From positions 1 through 64,000 of IMG/VR virus record IMGVR_UViG_3300032238_000977: a stretch of DNA of 64,000 nt; one strand, written 5' to 3'. Source of the stretch: a virus. The notes beneath the pieces were generated by a model that did not search any database, was not told where the DNA came from, and saw only the letters and a list, made by a program, of their open reading frames with translations. The stretch's first letter is position 1. Each line of letters starts with the position of its first letter. Of this stretch, positions 7,134-16,770 are shown in pieces. The position numbers and the translations under genes are program-made.

Positions 7134-7943
7134 TTAAAAATATTTTTTAAGATATGTTTGATTGGAATAATACTCCAGTAGTTGGTCCTTACTCATCTTT
7201 TGGATTTTTTCCCATTCTTGCATGTTAGATACCATGAAAGGATTATTGAACCAAGAATTTTCTCCTCTAGAGTGTTCTAAATGATAAACATAGTTTTCAA
7301 TCCTACCTACATTATATCCCAATGCAGTGAATCTGTAAAATCTTTCCTTATCTTCTGGAGCGTATGCTTTGAAATTTTCATTTTCCATTCCACCATCAAT
7401 ATAAACTTGGCGATTAAAAAATTGAGCCCATCCAAAATCAGAAGTATGAAGATTGGAATATTTCTCAAGATATTTAAAATCACATGTTTGTAAGAAATGG
7501 GAGACTATTTCATCTGTTGCCTTTACCTGCTGCTGATACATTCCCTGCCCATAAGGATAAATTACATCGTGGGTATGATGAAGAATTGATAGGTATGCTT
7601 CATGATACGAATCTAAGGGAAGTAAAACATCACAATCATAATTTACAACGATTTCTGTTTTTGCTTCAGCAATCATTTCATTCAGAACTTTCTGACGATG
7701 AAAGAGTGGTTCATTACTCTTCTCAAAAATATGAAAGATATGAGTATCAACATCATAAAAATCTTTTAGAACAGGAACAACATCTCTAATAAAAACAGAT
7801 TCAGAGTCTACCTCTTTGATAATGATGTTTGTATCAAAGTTGTCTATTAAAAATGCTGTTGTTGTAATAACATTACGCAACCTATCTTGAGATTCAATAC
7901 GAATTGGGATAATAAAAGTAGCTTCTGTTAGATCAAATTTCAT
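7134..7943 (-). CDS. GT-A fold glycosyltransferase (GT2/GT7-like)
   Basis: 269 aa. N-terminal TFIIPIRIESQDRLRNV resembles GT2-type starts. VNYDCDVLLP supplies a DxD-type metal site at mid-protein and GWAQFFNRQVYIDGGMENENF resembles the acceptor-side loop of galactosyltransferase-like GT7 enzymes. It overlaps the upstream GT2 gene by 11 nt. Donor and acceptor cannot be assigned. Confidence 0.7.
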   Translation of the reverse strand: MKFDLTEATFIIPIRIESQDRLRNVITTTAFLIDNFDTNIIIKEVDSESVFIRDVVPVLKDFYDVDTHIFHIFEKSNEPLFHRQKVLNEMIAEAKTEIVVNYDCDVLLPLDSYHEAYLSILHHTHDVIYPYGQGMYQQQVKATDEIVSHFLQTCDFKYLEKYSNLHTSDFGWAQFFNRQVYIDGGMENENFKAYAPEDKERFYRFTALGYNVGRIENYVYHLEHSRGENSWFNNPFMVSNMQEWEKIQKMSKDQLLEYYSNQTYLKKYF

Positions 7944-8691
7944 CTGGATATCTTCTATCTTTAATAAAGTTACTATGCTTTTCGTAAATATACTCGATTT
8001 CTTTTGAATTTACCATCCAACTTCCTTCTTCATGATGAAAATAAGCATCATACTGTGAGTTTTGTTGACTACTAATTCTATCATCATGATCTCTATTAGC
8101 TACGAGAACTTCTGGAATAATATTAGGCATTCCATTTTTCCATCTCATTCTATGATAGAACTCGGTATCAAGAAAGAGTTTTAATTTTTCATCAAAATAA
8201 ACTTTTGATTTGTTCAAAAAAGAAACTACAGAGGGACTGCTTAAAAGATTTCTACCTTCAAGCATGTAATCAGTCCACCTTGGAAGTTTCTCTTCATAGA
8301 AATTCTTACCATCTTTAGTCCCACAAAATCCACTAAAAACCCATTTACATTCTTTGTTTTTATACTGCCTATAAATTATTTCTAAAGAATCTTTTCTAAC
8401 AAAAATATCATCAGAAAACATTATCTTAATAATTCTACCTGTACAATTATCTAAAGCAACATTAATATTTTCACAAGGAACAGATCCTGTGTATTTTACA
8501 TAAGTAAATTCAAAAAAATCAGAATACTCTTGACAGACATCCAATATCAAATCATTTTTACTTTGGTCAGATACAACAACTTCAAAATTTTGAAATGTTT
8601 GTTCCTTTAATGATTCTAGAAGTTCCCTCATCCAGAGAGGTCCATTTTCACCTCTATCATGTGCAGGTATTGCAATTGAAAATTCTTTCAT
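7933..8691 (-). CDS. Family 2 glycosyltransferase
   Basis: 252 aa from ATG 8691, which forms ATGA with the upstream stop; an in-frame start 15 nt earlier lies inside the neighbour. Typical GT2: FSIAIPAHDRGENGPLWMRE, ESLKEQTFQNFEVVVSDQS, then FSDD as the DXD-equivalent. The C-terminal part with LDTEFYHRMRWKNG fits the acceptor half. Inverting transfer of a sugar from an NDP-sugar is the expected reaction. Confidence 0.82.
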   Translation of the reverse strand: MKEFSIAIPAHDRGENGPLWMRELLESLKEQTFQNFEVVVSDQSKNDLILDVCQEYSDFFEFTYVKYTGSVPCENINVALDNCTGRIIKIMFSDDIFVRKDSLEIIYRQYKNKECKWVFSGFCGTKDGKNFYEEKLPRWTDYMLEGRNLLSSPSVVSFLNKSKVYFDEKLKLFLDTEFYHRMRWKNGMPNIIPEVLVANRDHDDRISSQQNSQYDAYFHHEEGSWMVNSKEIEYIYEKHSNFIKDRRYPDEI

Positions 8692-9482
8692 CAGATTCTT
8701 TCCCACCTTTCGGGGACAAGATCAGAATCATCCAATTCAGCCTTATCCCCGAACCAATTTTTAGGAGCGATTACTCTTTTAGAATTAGATAACCATGCTC
8801 CCCACCAAGAGAATGATGAATTAGCAACAATGTGATAATCACACATCGTCATCAAGCACAGATCAACTACATTACTATTGGATTCGGAAACAAGGAATCT
8901 ATCAGATTCAAAAATCTCTTGTGCTTTGCACCAACGAACATCGTCAGAAAAAATAACAACAGGAATATCAGCATTAAGTTTGGATAATGCCTCTTCATAA
9001 TATTCCATTGAACAAATGGGATGATAATCCTGTTTACCCAAATAGTCCCCTCTACGAATATGAAGAGAAATTGCTTCTGTTCCAAAGGAAAACATTTCCT
9101 TACATGGTTTTACAATTTCATCTTTAAAGGTGAAGTCTTTTTTAATTTCATCTTCAATGTGAGAAAAATATTTCTCGGATTGAAAAAATCCATAAAGATT
9201 AATATTATCCTCACAATTATCAAATAGTTCTTGATCAAAATTGAAACCTTTTTCTTGGATGTAAGGTGCGCCCAAAACTTTTACTTCTTTTACAGACTCA
9301 AGTTTAAAGGCATCAAAAAGTTGATGATCTTTTTCTTCGCCAGCTTTTGGTTCTACCCGAAAATCGCTTGGAGGAATGCACCATTCATATTCATGTTTTT
9401 CTGCAATTCCCTTCAGTGCAGCATACTGGAACATTTGATTTCCAAGTCTACCGTTTCTACCTAAGTGGTTATAACCAATCAT
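8691..9482 (-). CDS. GT11 alpha-1,2-fucosyltransferase-like enzyme (copy A)
   Basis: 263 aa from ATG 9482, with GAGGT just upstream. GT11 hallmarks: LGRNGRLGNQMFQYAALKGI at the N-terminus, the GDP-binding SLHIRRGDYLG, the VVIFSDD strand and the C-terminal IVANSSFSWWGAWLS. The family transfers L-fucose, or a related L-sugar, from a GDP donor. A close paralogue lies at 20174-21028 and two more distant ones at 10943 and 15934. Confidence 0.88.
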   Translation of the reverse strand: MIGYNHLGRNGRLGNQMFQYAALKGIAEKHEYEWCIPPSDFRVEPKAGEEKDHQLFDAFKLESVKEVKVLGAPYIQEKGFNFDQELFDNCEDNINLYGFFQSEKYFSHIEDEIKKDFTFKDEIVKPCKEMFSFGTEAISLHIRRGDYLGKQDYHPICSMEYYEEALSKLNADIPVVIFSDDVRWCKAQEIFESDRFLVSESNSNVVDLCLMTMCDYHIVANSSFSWWGAWLSNSKRVIAPKNWFGDKAELDDSDLVPERWERI

Positions 9483-9489
9483 AATTACC

Positions 9490-10161
9490 TCATCGAATAT
9501 CCTGAACAAAAAAATGAAAACCAAAAGTATCTACACCGTCATGATGTGGTGATATATGCCTTTCTTTTGAAAATTTAGCCGCAACTTCTATTGGAGCAAA
9601 CTTACATCCTTGCTCTTCATATATATGCCTATTATGTACACATATATTTCCATCTTCCGAAGTAGATCCATAATTAAAATGCTTATAGAAATCTCCTTGA
9701 TTAACTTCCCATTCAATATATGCATTCTTAGGAACATCAAGAAGTTTTTTACTTCTAAAAGAAAATCCACCATTACCGACAGAAATATGCTCACCAAAAG
9801 GAGTTATGAATGATGCTTCTTCCCATCTCCATGGGGCTCCGATGTAATCGTAGTTGAGCCATTCATTATCCCATTTCCACGGTCTAATAACATACCCATC
9901 CGGTTGAACAAGTAAACAATACTCAGTATCGATATGTTGAGTAAGATTATAGATGCAATAATAGTTGTAATCATGGATTGATTCTATCTTGTAACATTGC
10001 GAAAATTCAATCCCTCCAGGTAAATTTCCAGGATCTTCATGAGTGATCAATTTAGTTGCGCCAAAGTTAATTCCCTCCATACTTTTTTGGAGGGCATAGA
10101 CTGCTCCAGGAATATTATTTGATGAAATGCAGAATAAAGTTACATTTGGTAAGTTAATCAT
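9490..10161 (-). CDS. DUF5672-type putative glycosyltransferase
   Basis: 223 aa. The pattern YDYIGAPWRW ... VGNGGFSFRSKKLLD and TEYCLLVQPDGYVI matches DUF5672 proteins found among O-antigen and capsule genes. The stop-start overlap with the FkbM gene is ATGA. Probably a GT-A-like transferase, but no reaction is established. Confidence 0.75.
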   Translation of the reverse strand: MINLPNVTLFCISSNNIPGAVYALQKSMEGINFGATKLITHEDPGNLPGGIEFSQCYKIESIHDYNYYCIYNLTQHIDTEYCLLVQPDGYVIRPWKWDNEWLNYDYIGAPWRWEEASFITPFGEHISVGNGGFSFRSKKLLDVPKNAYIEWEVNQGDFYKHFNYGSTSEDGNICVHNRHIYEEQGCKFAPIEVAAKFSKERHISPHHDGVDTFGFHFFVQDIR

Positions 10162-10925
10162 TTTTTATTACGTTCAGATTCATTAATTTGTTCATAGTTA
10201 AATTTTAAATCTTTTCTAACCATAAAGATATTACCACCTTGTCCCCAAGGACAATCTTGTCCCCAAGGACCTCTAACCAAAAGTCCATGAAGATCTTCAT
10301 GGAATTCTTCATCAATTGGAGTTAAGAGAGGAAAGTTTTTATCTTCAATTGAAAAAGTATGACCAGGATCTTTCAGATAATAACAATCGTGTGTACTCTG
10401 ATATTGTTCAACTACACTCCAGACATTATAGTTGTCTAGATCAGGCCAACCTCTTCCATACTCAAATTGGATGTATTTGATATCTTTAATAATATCATAA
10501 TACTCTAGTATTTCTGGTTCAGATCCCTCAATATCAATTTTTAGATAATCAATTTTTCCAACAATATCACATTCTTCCATAACCTCATCAAACTTTCTAA
10601 TCTTTACTAGAGATAAATTACTTCCAGTGAATCTATGACGTTGAATGGATTCCATGCGTTCATCATATTCAACTTCTGCATTTTTATTAGAAAGTCCAAA
10701 AGCAAAAGTAGATATATTAAATTCTTTATCTTTGATACTTTCGTTCAATTTTTCTATAAAATATTCACTAGTATCAAAAAGATACATTTTAGTGGTTGGA
10801 CTGATTAATGCATATTCGTAGTTTTCTCTACAACCAATATCCACAAGAACATCAACGTCATCTTTGACTATTTCAAATATTTTTAATTCATAATAAACTT
10901 GTGTAACTAGGTCAGTTGAAGACAT
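10158..10925 (-). CDS. FkbM-family SAM methyltransferase (copy A)
   Basis: 255 aa from ATG 10925 with GAGGA upstream; a TTG 12 nt earlier is less likely. VLVDIGCRENYEYAL is the SAM-binding loop and IDYLKIDIEGSEPEILE is the FkbM signature. Such enzymes commonly O-methylate sugars or glycolipid headgroups, which fits the neighbourhood. Confidence 0.82.
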   Translation of the reverse strand: MSSTDLVTQVYYELKIFEIVKDDVDVLVDIGCRENYEYALISPTTKMYLFDTSEYFIEKLNESIKDKEFNISTFAFGLSNKNAEVEYDERMESIQRHRFTGSNLSLVKIRKFDEVMEECDIVGKIDYLKIDIEGSEPEILEYYDIIKDIKYIQFEYGRGWPDLDNYNVWSVVEQYQSTHDCYYLKDPGHTFSIEDKNFPLLTPIDEEFHEDLHGLLVRGPWGQDCPWGQGGNIFMVRKDLKFNYEQINESERNKK

Positions 10926-10942
10926 TTTTTTCCTCAAAAAAA

Positions 10943-11878
10943 TTAATACTTATAATCATAATTATCTCTTTCTTCTATACAAACTGAACTTGGATAAAGA
11001 TCTCCATCTTTATCCATCCACAACCATTTCTCATCAGAAACAATACTATCCCAAGGTCTCCACCAACCAGTAGACCTAGACCAATCAAACCAATACTTAG
11101 GAACTATAACATTTTTCAATTCATTATTAGTCCATATAGGCCAAAAGGCAAAAGTGGACGAAGATATAATTGCGTACTTACATGTATTTAAAATACTGTA
11201 ATCAATTGAAACTGGACCACCAGGATACTTATACCAAGAAATATTTCCCTGATATTGATCCTTTTCCTCCGAAATTGCAGATCCCACAACTTCAACTCCT
11301 GGAATCAATTTCCTAGCAGTATGAGGATCATCCGTAACGATAACAAATTTGATATTAGGATTATTATCTAACATATGCTTCATTGCATTTTGATAATATT
11401 CCGAAGGAAGCATAGAACCACCAGTTGTATAATCACCTCCACGAATTTGAATTACACAAATATCTTCAGAAGAATAATCCCTAACTTTATACTTATCATC
11501 ATAAGATAACCATTCACAAATTTTATCACGATAATCTTCAATATACTTCATTCTTTGAAAATCACCATTTAAATAGGTATTATCCTTAATAGTGAGAAGA
11601 TTTTCGTCAACATATCCAACTGGTCCTACTGGACCATGAACCCAATGCTCATGGTAATAAGAATCAATCCCTTCAGGAAAAACTTCCGGTACATCAGAAT
11701 CTGTTTCAATATTTAAATCAATATTCTTACCAAAATCAAAATTAAGAAAAGGTCCACGCCAACCCGGATGACTAATTGCATAATCATATCCAAGACGATC
11801 TGCAATAACTCTACAGGTAACCGCTCTCCAAATCTGGTTTCCAAGACCAGCATGTTGATGAATACTTACTGCTAACAT
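10943..11878 (-). CDS. GT11-like fucosyltransferase family protein (divergent)
   Basis: 311 aa. LAVSIHQHAGLGNQIWRAV and ICVIQIRGGDYTTGG match the GT11 entry loop and the GDP-contact motif. The C-terminal ISSSTFAFWPIWTNN replaces the SSFSWWGAWL motif of copies A and B, so acceptor use may differ. Confidence 0.72.
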   Translation of the reverse strand: MLAVSIHQHAGLGNQIWRAVTCRVIADRLGYDYAISHPGWRGPFLNFDFGKNIDLNIETDSDVPEVFPEGIDSYYHEHWVHGPVGPVGYVDENLLTIKDNTYLNGDFQRMKYIEDYRDKICEWLSYDDKYKVRDYSSEDICVIQIRGGDYTTGGSMLPSEYYQNAMKHMLDNNPNIKFVIVTDDPHTARKLIPGVEVVGSAISEEKDQYQGNISWYKYPGGPVSIDYSILNTCKYAIISSSTFAFWPIWTNNELKNVIVPKYWFDWSRSTGWWRPWDSIVSDEKWLWMDKDGDLYPSSVCIEERDNYDYKY

Positions 11879-11880
11879 GA

Positions 11881-12477
11881 TTAAATCCTATGATATTTGT
11901 TACTGTATTTTTTTCTAAGTATAGTTAAACCATTATTCCAAGGAAGAGTTGCCCACTCCCAGAACTGAGGATTAAGTTCTGCAACAGCCCGATAAGGACC
12001 ACCCCCAGCCCATTGCCCATCTTTTAAAGTTAAATCTGAATGATAAAATGGATCAGTATTTCCATACATTAAATCGTGAAGTAAGATAATACTACTAGGA
12101 CCTACCAATTCATCAAGAAGTTCTAATTGTTTTTTAACGTGAGGATATGAATGCCAATCATCAACGTAAACAATATCAATTTTTTTATCTTTAGGCCATT
12201 GCTCAAGAAACTCAATACTATCTTGTTTGCAGAAAGTATAATTTCCGTTATTTGGTCTAAACTCTGTAGGTGAATTAATATCCACCGACCATAGATGACC
12301 ATTATTTAATTTTGCTGCTTCATACAAAGGTTCTGTTGTATGCCCTTCTCTAACTCCAAGTTCAACATAAGTTTTACCTTTTGAAGCTAAAGCGATTGAA
12401 AAAATTGAAATAATATGTCGGTCAGAATCTAGACCTCCATGCAATGCTTTATTGCAAAAATTATTTAACGAGTTCAT
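11881..12477 (-). CDS. Class I SAM methyltransferase (Methyltransf_24-like)
   Basis: 198 aa. TYVELGVREGHTTEPLYEAA is the glycine loop, LWSVDINSP binds the ribose hydroxyls and IDIVYVDDWHSYPHVKKQLE is the VDGxH-type motif of Methyltransf_24/CmcI-like enzymes. A sugar or glycan O-methylation role is inferred from context. Overlaps the upstream gene by 17 nt. Confidence 0.72.
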   Translation of the reverse strand: MNSLNNFCNKALHGGLDSDRHIISIFSIALASKGKTYVELGVREGHTTEPLYEAAKLNNGHLWSVDINSPTEFRPNNGNYTFCKQDSIEFLEQWPKDKKIDIVYVDDWHSYPHVKKQLELLDELVGPSSIILLHDLMYGNTDPFYHSDLTLKDGQWAGGGPYRAVAELNPQFWEWATLPWNNGLTILRKKYSNKYHRI

Positions 12478-13417
12478 TTATGCTTGAATACTTATTTACA
12501 ATATTATCATAAAAATGAGGAAGGGTCAATCCGTTAAGATTCATAGACTTGACTTTTTGATAGAGATGATCATTTTCTATTAAAAGATTTTCATCTAAAT
12601 CTTCATATTGATCAACAAAAAGTATCGGATAATCTTTATACAATTCCTCCAAATATGGATGTCTCCGCATTACAGGAACTCTTCTAAGATATATTACTTC
12701 CCAATTTCTATGACAGTCTAGTGCATTACCAATTGGACATATTATAAATTTGTGATTTAAAATCTTTTTTAAAAAAGATTCATAATCAACTCTTTCCCTA
12801 TCAACTAGTGCCCATTTCTTATCTTCAAATATTTCATTAATACCAAGTCTTTCTTTTGGATTAGTATTAATGCTATGGTTTATGTATAAGAGATTTGATG
12901 GGTCAAAATCCTTATATTTTTTCATAACAAAATTGAGAATTTGATTCCTATTATCGGATGAATTCATTTGTCTTTGAAGTCCATACGGAGCAGGGATAAC
13001 TTTACCTCCCCAAGAAACTGCATTTGTAGCAGAAATACACCGTACATTATTCGGAATCAAATCAAATATAAATTCATCTATTGGAGTGTCTTCTAAATTT
13101 GTAAAGATTATGAAGTTCATGTCTTTAAAATTAGAACACAAATTTAAAAGATCGCTCGTCTCCATTAAAGATTGGACATATTTTTTATCTTCTGGTTTTA
13201 CATCTTTAATATCCCTTTTGTAAAGTCTGATATTATCGATAAAAAGAGTCATATAATTACGTCTCTTTTTTATCTCAAATAATTTACTTACAAATTCAAG
13301 ATTAGTTAAGTTTGCATCTTTCATAAAAGATGTGAAAATATTACCCCATTGCCCAGACTGGTCTCCGAAGGAATAATCACATAATTTGGAAAGTGCTACA
13401 CCTTCAATTAATTCCAT
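12461..13417 (-). CDS. Putative exostosin-like glycosyltransferase
   Basis: 318 aa. The C-terminal KFIICPIGNALDCHRNWEVIYLRRVPVM resembles the nucleotide-sugar site of exostosin/GT47-type proteins (CPxGxGxDxHRxWE). The N-terminal half is not recognised. The overlap with the GT17 gene is 10 nt. A GT-B transferase is the best guess. Confidence 0.6.
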   Translation of the reverse strand: MELIEGVALSKLCDYSFGDQSGQWGNIFTSFMKDANLTNLEFVSKLFEIKKRRNYMTLFIDNIRLYKRDIKDVKPEDKKYVQSLMETSDLLNLCSNFKDMNFIIFTNLEDTPIDEFIFDLIPNNVRCISATNAVSWGGKVIPAPYGLQRQMNSSDNRNQILNFVMKKYKDFDPSNLLYINHSINTNPKERLGINEIFEDKKWALVDRERVDYESFLKKILNHKFIICPIGNALDCHRNWEVIYLRRVPVMRRHPYLEELYKDYPILFVDQYEDLDENLLIENDHLYQKVKSMNLNGLTLPHFYDNIVNKYSSINELVK

Positions 13418-14268
13418 GGTTTAATAAACGAAGAATACTTTTCTTGATTATTCAAGATATATTCTGGAAAACTATCGTCCAAAGGAACTGTAGGATAAAC
13501 AACTCCCCTGTTCAATGGGTCCAATCCGTTTTCTATTTTTTCTTCGGCAGTATCAATTACATCAGGAACATTCATATGACAGTCTGCACAAGCAGAAAGT
13601 TTTGCTCTGAACTTTTCAGCGTCTCCAAAATAACTCCAATGCCATCCACCAGATTCTATTTTGTATGATGTTTCAACACTTTGCCTCAGTTGATCTGCAC
13701 TAATTTCTTTTAGATGTTTCCAAGAACATAGTCTACTACCAAACCAATTTTCTTGATAAAGAATATTTAATTTATAATAAAATGATCTTTGAAGGCAAGC
13801 GTAATGATTATTGGGATCAAACCAATCCAAATCTTCTAAAATATATGGATTAATAATTTCATCGGCATCGCTTACAATTACAATATCATCATCTGTTATT
13901 CCAGCTTTGATTAGACCATAAACAGTACAATCCCTAGCATAGATGTCTCGTTGGTATCTAAGTGGAATTTGATGAAAAGGTTGCCCACAATTAACATCAA
14001 TATTTTTGTATGGTGTATGATATTGCTTTTTCTCAATATAATCTGAAAAATCTGTTGGGATAGTTTCAGTGATATTGTGAATTATTTTATCATTAAATTT
14101 AGAAAATTTATCTTTATTTTCCAAATAGTAAAGTGGTTTCTCATTCCCACTGATTGTAAAAGGAGATTCAGTGAGAACAAAAAAATCAACTACATCATTT
14201 AAAATATTAAGTCTTAATTCTAGAAGTTCCAGTTCATTGAAAAATCTAAAAGTATCAAAAACTTTCAT
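13408..14268 (-). CDS. GT17-family N-acetylglucosaminyltransferase-like protein
   Basis: 286 aa from ATG 14268. Strong resemblance to GT17 (MGAT3-type) proteins: VFDTFRFFNELELLELRLNI, VVDFFVLTESPFTISG, then VIVSDADEIINP (metal-binding DAD) and GGWHWSYFG. The family adds GlcNAc to mannose-containing glycans; bacterial and viral members have unknown acceptors. Confidence 0.82.
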   Translation of the reverse strand: MKVFDTFRFFNELELLELRLNILNDVVDFFVLTESPFTISGNEKPLYYLENKDKFSKFNDKIIHNITETIPTDFSDYIEKKQYHTPYKNIDVNCGQPFHQIPLRYQRDIYARDCTVYGLIKAGITDDDIVIVSDADEIINPYILEDLDWFDPNNHYACLQRSFYYKLNILYQENWFGSRLCSWKHLKEISADQLRQSVETSYKIESGGWHWSYFGDAEKFRAKLSACADCHMNVPDVIDTAEEKIENGLDPLNRGVVYPTVPLDDSFPEYILNNQEKYSSFIKPWN

Positions 14269-14269
14269 A

Positions 14270-14938
14270 TTAATCTCTTGCAATTACAATTAATCCATTA
14301 TTTTCTTCAGTCTCATAATTAATTTCCCATTCAGGATTTTCTTCCAAGAATTCGTCAATTGCTTTTTTGATTCCACCCTCGCCATCCAAACTGTCTCTAT
14401 TTGGATGGTTTACATCCATACTAGGATATCCTTCTCCCCTTTTACCATAAGTAAAAGTATCATGAAAGGCAATATACTTTCTTACTTTACCTGCATGAAG
14501 TTCTAGTTCTTTTTTAAGTTGATCGTAGCAATGCCATGTATCAATGAAAAGAAGATCAGTTTCTTCAATTTCAATTGTGAGAACATCTGCACCAATATAC
14601 TCACAGTTAACTCCCAGTTCTTTTGCTTTTTCAAAGATAGAAATTAATTGGTTAACTTCACTAACTAGATGTGGTTCTGGGTTTTCATACTGATAATCGT
14701 AAGAAATAAATTTTTTAGGATTTGCATAAAGGAATGCTCGTGTACTATTTCCTCCTCTAGCTCCCATTTCAGTTACATGCTCACAGTCTTGTGCATATTG
14801 ATACAATACTGGTAGATGTTGGTAAATGTCGGATACATAACACTCACATGCTTCATCATAAAGTTCTTTCAAACTAAATGGTTTTTCAATCTTAGGTTTT
14901 TTATTTTTTGGGGTATAGACAAGTATTTGTGGTTTCAT
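14270..14938 (-). CDS. Class I SAM methyltransferase of the sugar block
   Basis: 222 aa. CEHVTEMGARGGNSTRAFL is motif I, KFISYDYQYE the post-I strand and TDLLFIDTWHCYDQLKKELE the IDTWH motif shared with CmcI-like enzymes. FHDTFTYGKRGEGY follows. Same general class as the product at 11881-12477, but not a close copy. Confidence 0.72.
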   Translation of the reverse strand: MKPQILVYTPKNKKPKIEKPFSLKELYDEACECYVSDIYQHLPVLYQYAQDCEHVTEMGARGGNSTRAFLYANPKKFISYDYQYENPEPHLVSEVNQLISIFEKAKELGVNCEYIGADVLTIEIEETDLLFIDTWHCYDQLKKELELHAGKVRKYIAFHDTFTYGKRGEGYPSMDVNHPNRDSLDGEGGIKKAIDEFLEENPEWEINYETEENNGLIVIARD

Positions 14939-14941
14939 TTT

Positions 14942-15934
14942 TTACTCCTTCCAATAGTCATAGATTCCTTGATTAACTTCATAACTCATATTCTTAACCT
15001 TTCTGTTTGGTTCTTTCATAGCCCAAACAAAAACCTTTTCAATCAATTCTTCAAGATTCGTATTATCTTGAAATTGTAACATTGACTTAGCCTTTGTATG
15101 ATCACAATAAGCATGTTTAACTTCATGTCTGGGTTGTCCATGCTCGATAGGCACATCATACCCATATTTTCTTCCTATTTTTTGGACCGTTTCTGCAACT
15201 TCATTTAATGAGAAATGCTTATCTGCCCCAATATTAAAAATTTCTCCGTCATAATCTGTTAACAGTTTATCAAACGGTTCCATATAATATTTAATATCAG
15301 AAAAAGCTCGTGTCTGGTTACCGTCACCATACACCAAGATAGGTTGATTATTTAGAGTTTTGCGAATAAAAATTCCAATAACATTGCGATAACGATCCCA
15401 GATATTCTGATAGATTCCCAGAACATTGTGGGGGCGAACAATATTATATCTCAAACCAAATTGTTCGTGAGCAAGTTTTAAATCACACTCAACAGCATAT
15501 TTTGCTACGCCATAAGGATCAATTGGTTGTGGTCTTTTATCTTCGATAAAAGGTGGTTCTTGAGCACCATACACAGCCATACTAGATGTAAAAATCATTT
15601 TAGTATTATGATTAATACACTCATTAATTAAATTTGCTGAGCAAATAAGATTATTTCTGTAGTTGTAGTTCCTAATAAATGGGGATAATCCTTCAGCAGC
15701 ATAAGCTGCAAAATGAAGAAGAACATCTGGTTTATGCTCCTCAAACAATTCAACTATTTTTTTCCTCTTCTCTAGATTAAGTTTTACAAAAGTAAAGTTC
15801 TCACCCTTCGTTACGAAAGATTTGTATCCACCAGACAGATCATCTATTCCGATTACTTCATGACCCCTAGATAACAAGTGCCTAGTGTAATTTGCGCCAA
15901 GAAGACCAGCACATCCCGTTACAAATATTTTCAT
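14942..15934 (-). CDS. NAD-dependent nucleotide-sugar epimerase (extended SDR)
   Basis: 330 aa. Rossmann motif TGCAGLLGANY at 7-17, GIDDLSGG, FTSSMAVYG and the catalytic pair in YGVAKYAVE. It resembles UDP-glucose 4-epimerases and related enzymes. It would interconvert the hexoses used by the neighbouring transferases. The exact substrate is unknown. Its ATG overlaps the upstream stop by one base. Confidence 0.82.
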   Translation of the reverse strand: MKIFVTGCAGLLGANYTRHLLSRGHEVIGIDDLSGGYKSFVTKGENFTFVKLNLEKRKKIVELFEEHKPDVLLHFAAYAAEGLSPFIRNYNYRNNLICSANLINECINHNTKMIFTSSMAVYGAQEPPFIEDKRPQPIDPYGVAKYAVECDLKLAHEQFGLRYNIVRPHNVLGIYQNIWDRYRNVIGIFIRKTLNNQPILVYGDGNQTRAFSDIKYYMEPFDKLLTDYDGEIFNIGADKHFSLNEVAETVQKIGRKYGYDVPIEHGQPRHEVKHAYCDHTKAKSMLQFQDNTNLEELIEKVFVWAMKEPNRKVKNMSYEVNQGIYDYWKE

Positions 15935-16770
15935 TATTCTAATCCATATTTAACAATAAATTTTCTTTGCTCTTCGGTATTATACCATCCACCACCCTCA
16001 TGTGGATGGATTTTGATATAATTATCTAATTCCATTTCATGGACCTTAACATCAGTACTATAAAATATACTATGGTTTAGATTTTCAGTCAATAGCAAAT
16101 CTGTTGTGTAAATATCAGTCACATTACTAGAGCACAATGCGGAAGCCATTGCAAATGTGCCTACTCCAGATAGACCAACATGTTTAGATCTCATAAATGT
16201 AGAAATATCTTCGGAATTGCTCAAATGCTGAATTTTAATTTTATCAATTTTTTCCAATTCTGAAATTAAAGGATTATTATTGTCTGGTTGAGTTACAATA
16301 ATAGTGTTCTTAAAAGATTCAATAAGTCTCAAATAAAATACTAGAGGATTTGGAATATAATTCGTAGGAGGTTCAAAAATCTTATGGTATAAATCACCAC
16401 TTCTTAAATGAATTACAATAGTATCATCATCAAAAGGATCTCCAACTTCAACATTTAAATTTGGAGAAATATAATCTTTACAAACTCTACGCATATTTGC
16501 GTAAAGATATTCCCTACTCAATCCAATTTCATTCCCACCTTCAAAGACATCAGTTGTAGAATTATACCATTGTTGCCATGCAAAAAATCTTCCAGGAGTT
16601 ATAGAATCTTGCTCCTGTTCTCCAAAAGAAATTTTAAATTTTTTAATTATTTCATGATCTAAAGTTTGTTCAAAATTTGTTTTTTTATGCTCAGCAAGCA
16701 TGATTGCGTTTGCTACCTGCTGAATATTATTTCCAAACTGACCGGACCAATGAGAAACTGTATAAGTCAT
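15934..16770 (-). CDS. GT11-like glycosyltransferase (divergent)
   Basis: 278 aa. SHWSGQFGNNIQQVANAI and TIVIHLRSGDLYHKI correspond to the GT11 GxGNQ loop and HxRxGD motif. GLSGVGTFAMASALCSSN is near the expected C-terminal site. Likely a GDP-sugar-using transferase. Overlaps FkbM copy B as ATGA. Confidence 0.6.
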   Translation of the reverse strand: MTYTVSHWSGQFGNNIQQVANAIMLAEHKKTNFEQTLDHEIIKKFKISFGEQEQDSITPGRFFAWQQWYNSTTDVFEGGNEIGLSREYLYANMRRVCKDYISPNLNVEVGDPFDDDTIVIHLRSGDLYHKIFEPPTNYIPNPLVFYLRLIESFKNTIIVTQPDNNNPLISELEKIDKIKIQHLSNSEDISTFMRSKHVGLSGVGTFAMASALCSSNVTDIYTTDLLLTENLNHSIFYSTDVKVHEMELDNYIKIHPHEGGGWYNTEEQRKFIVKYGLE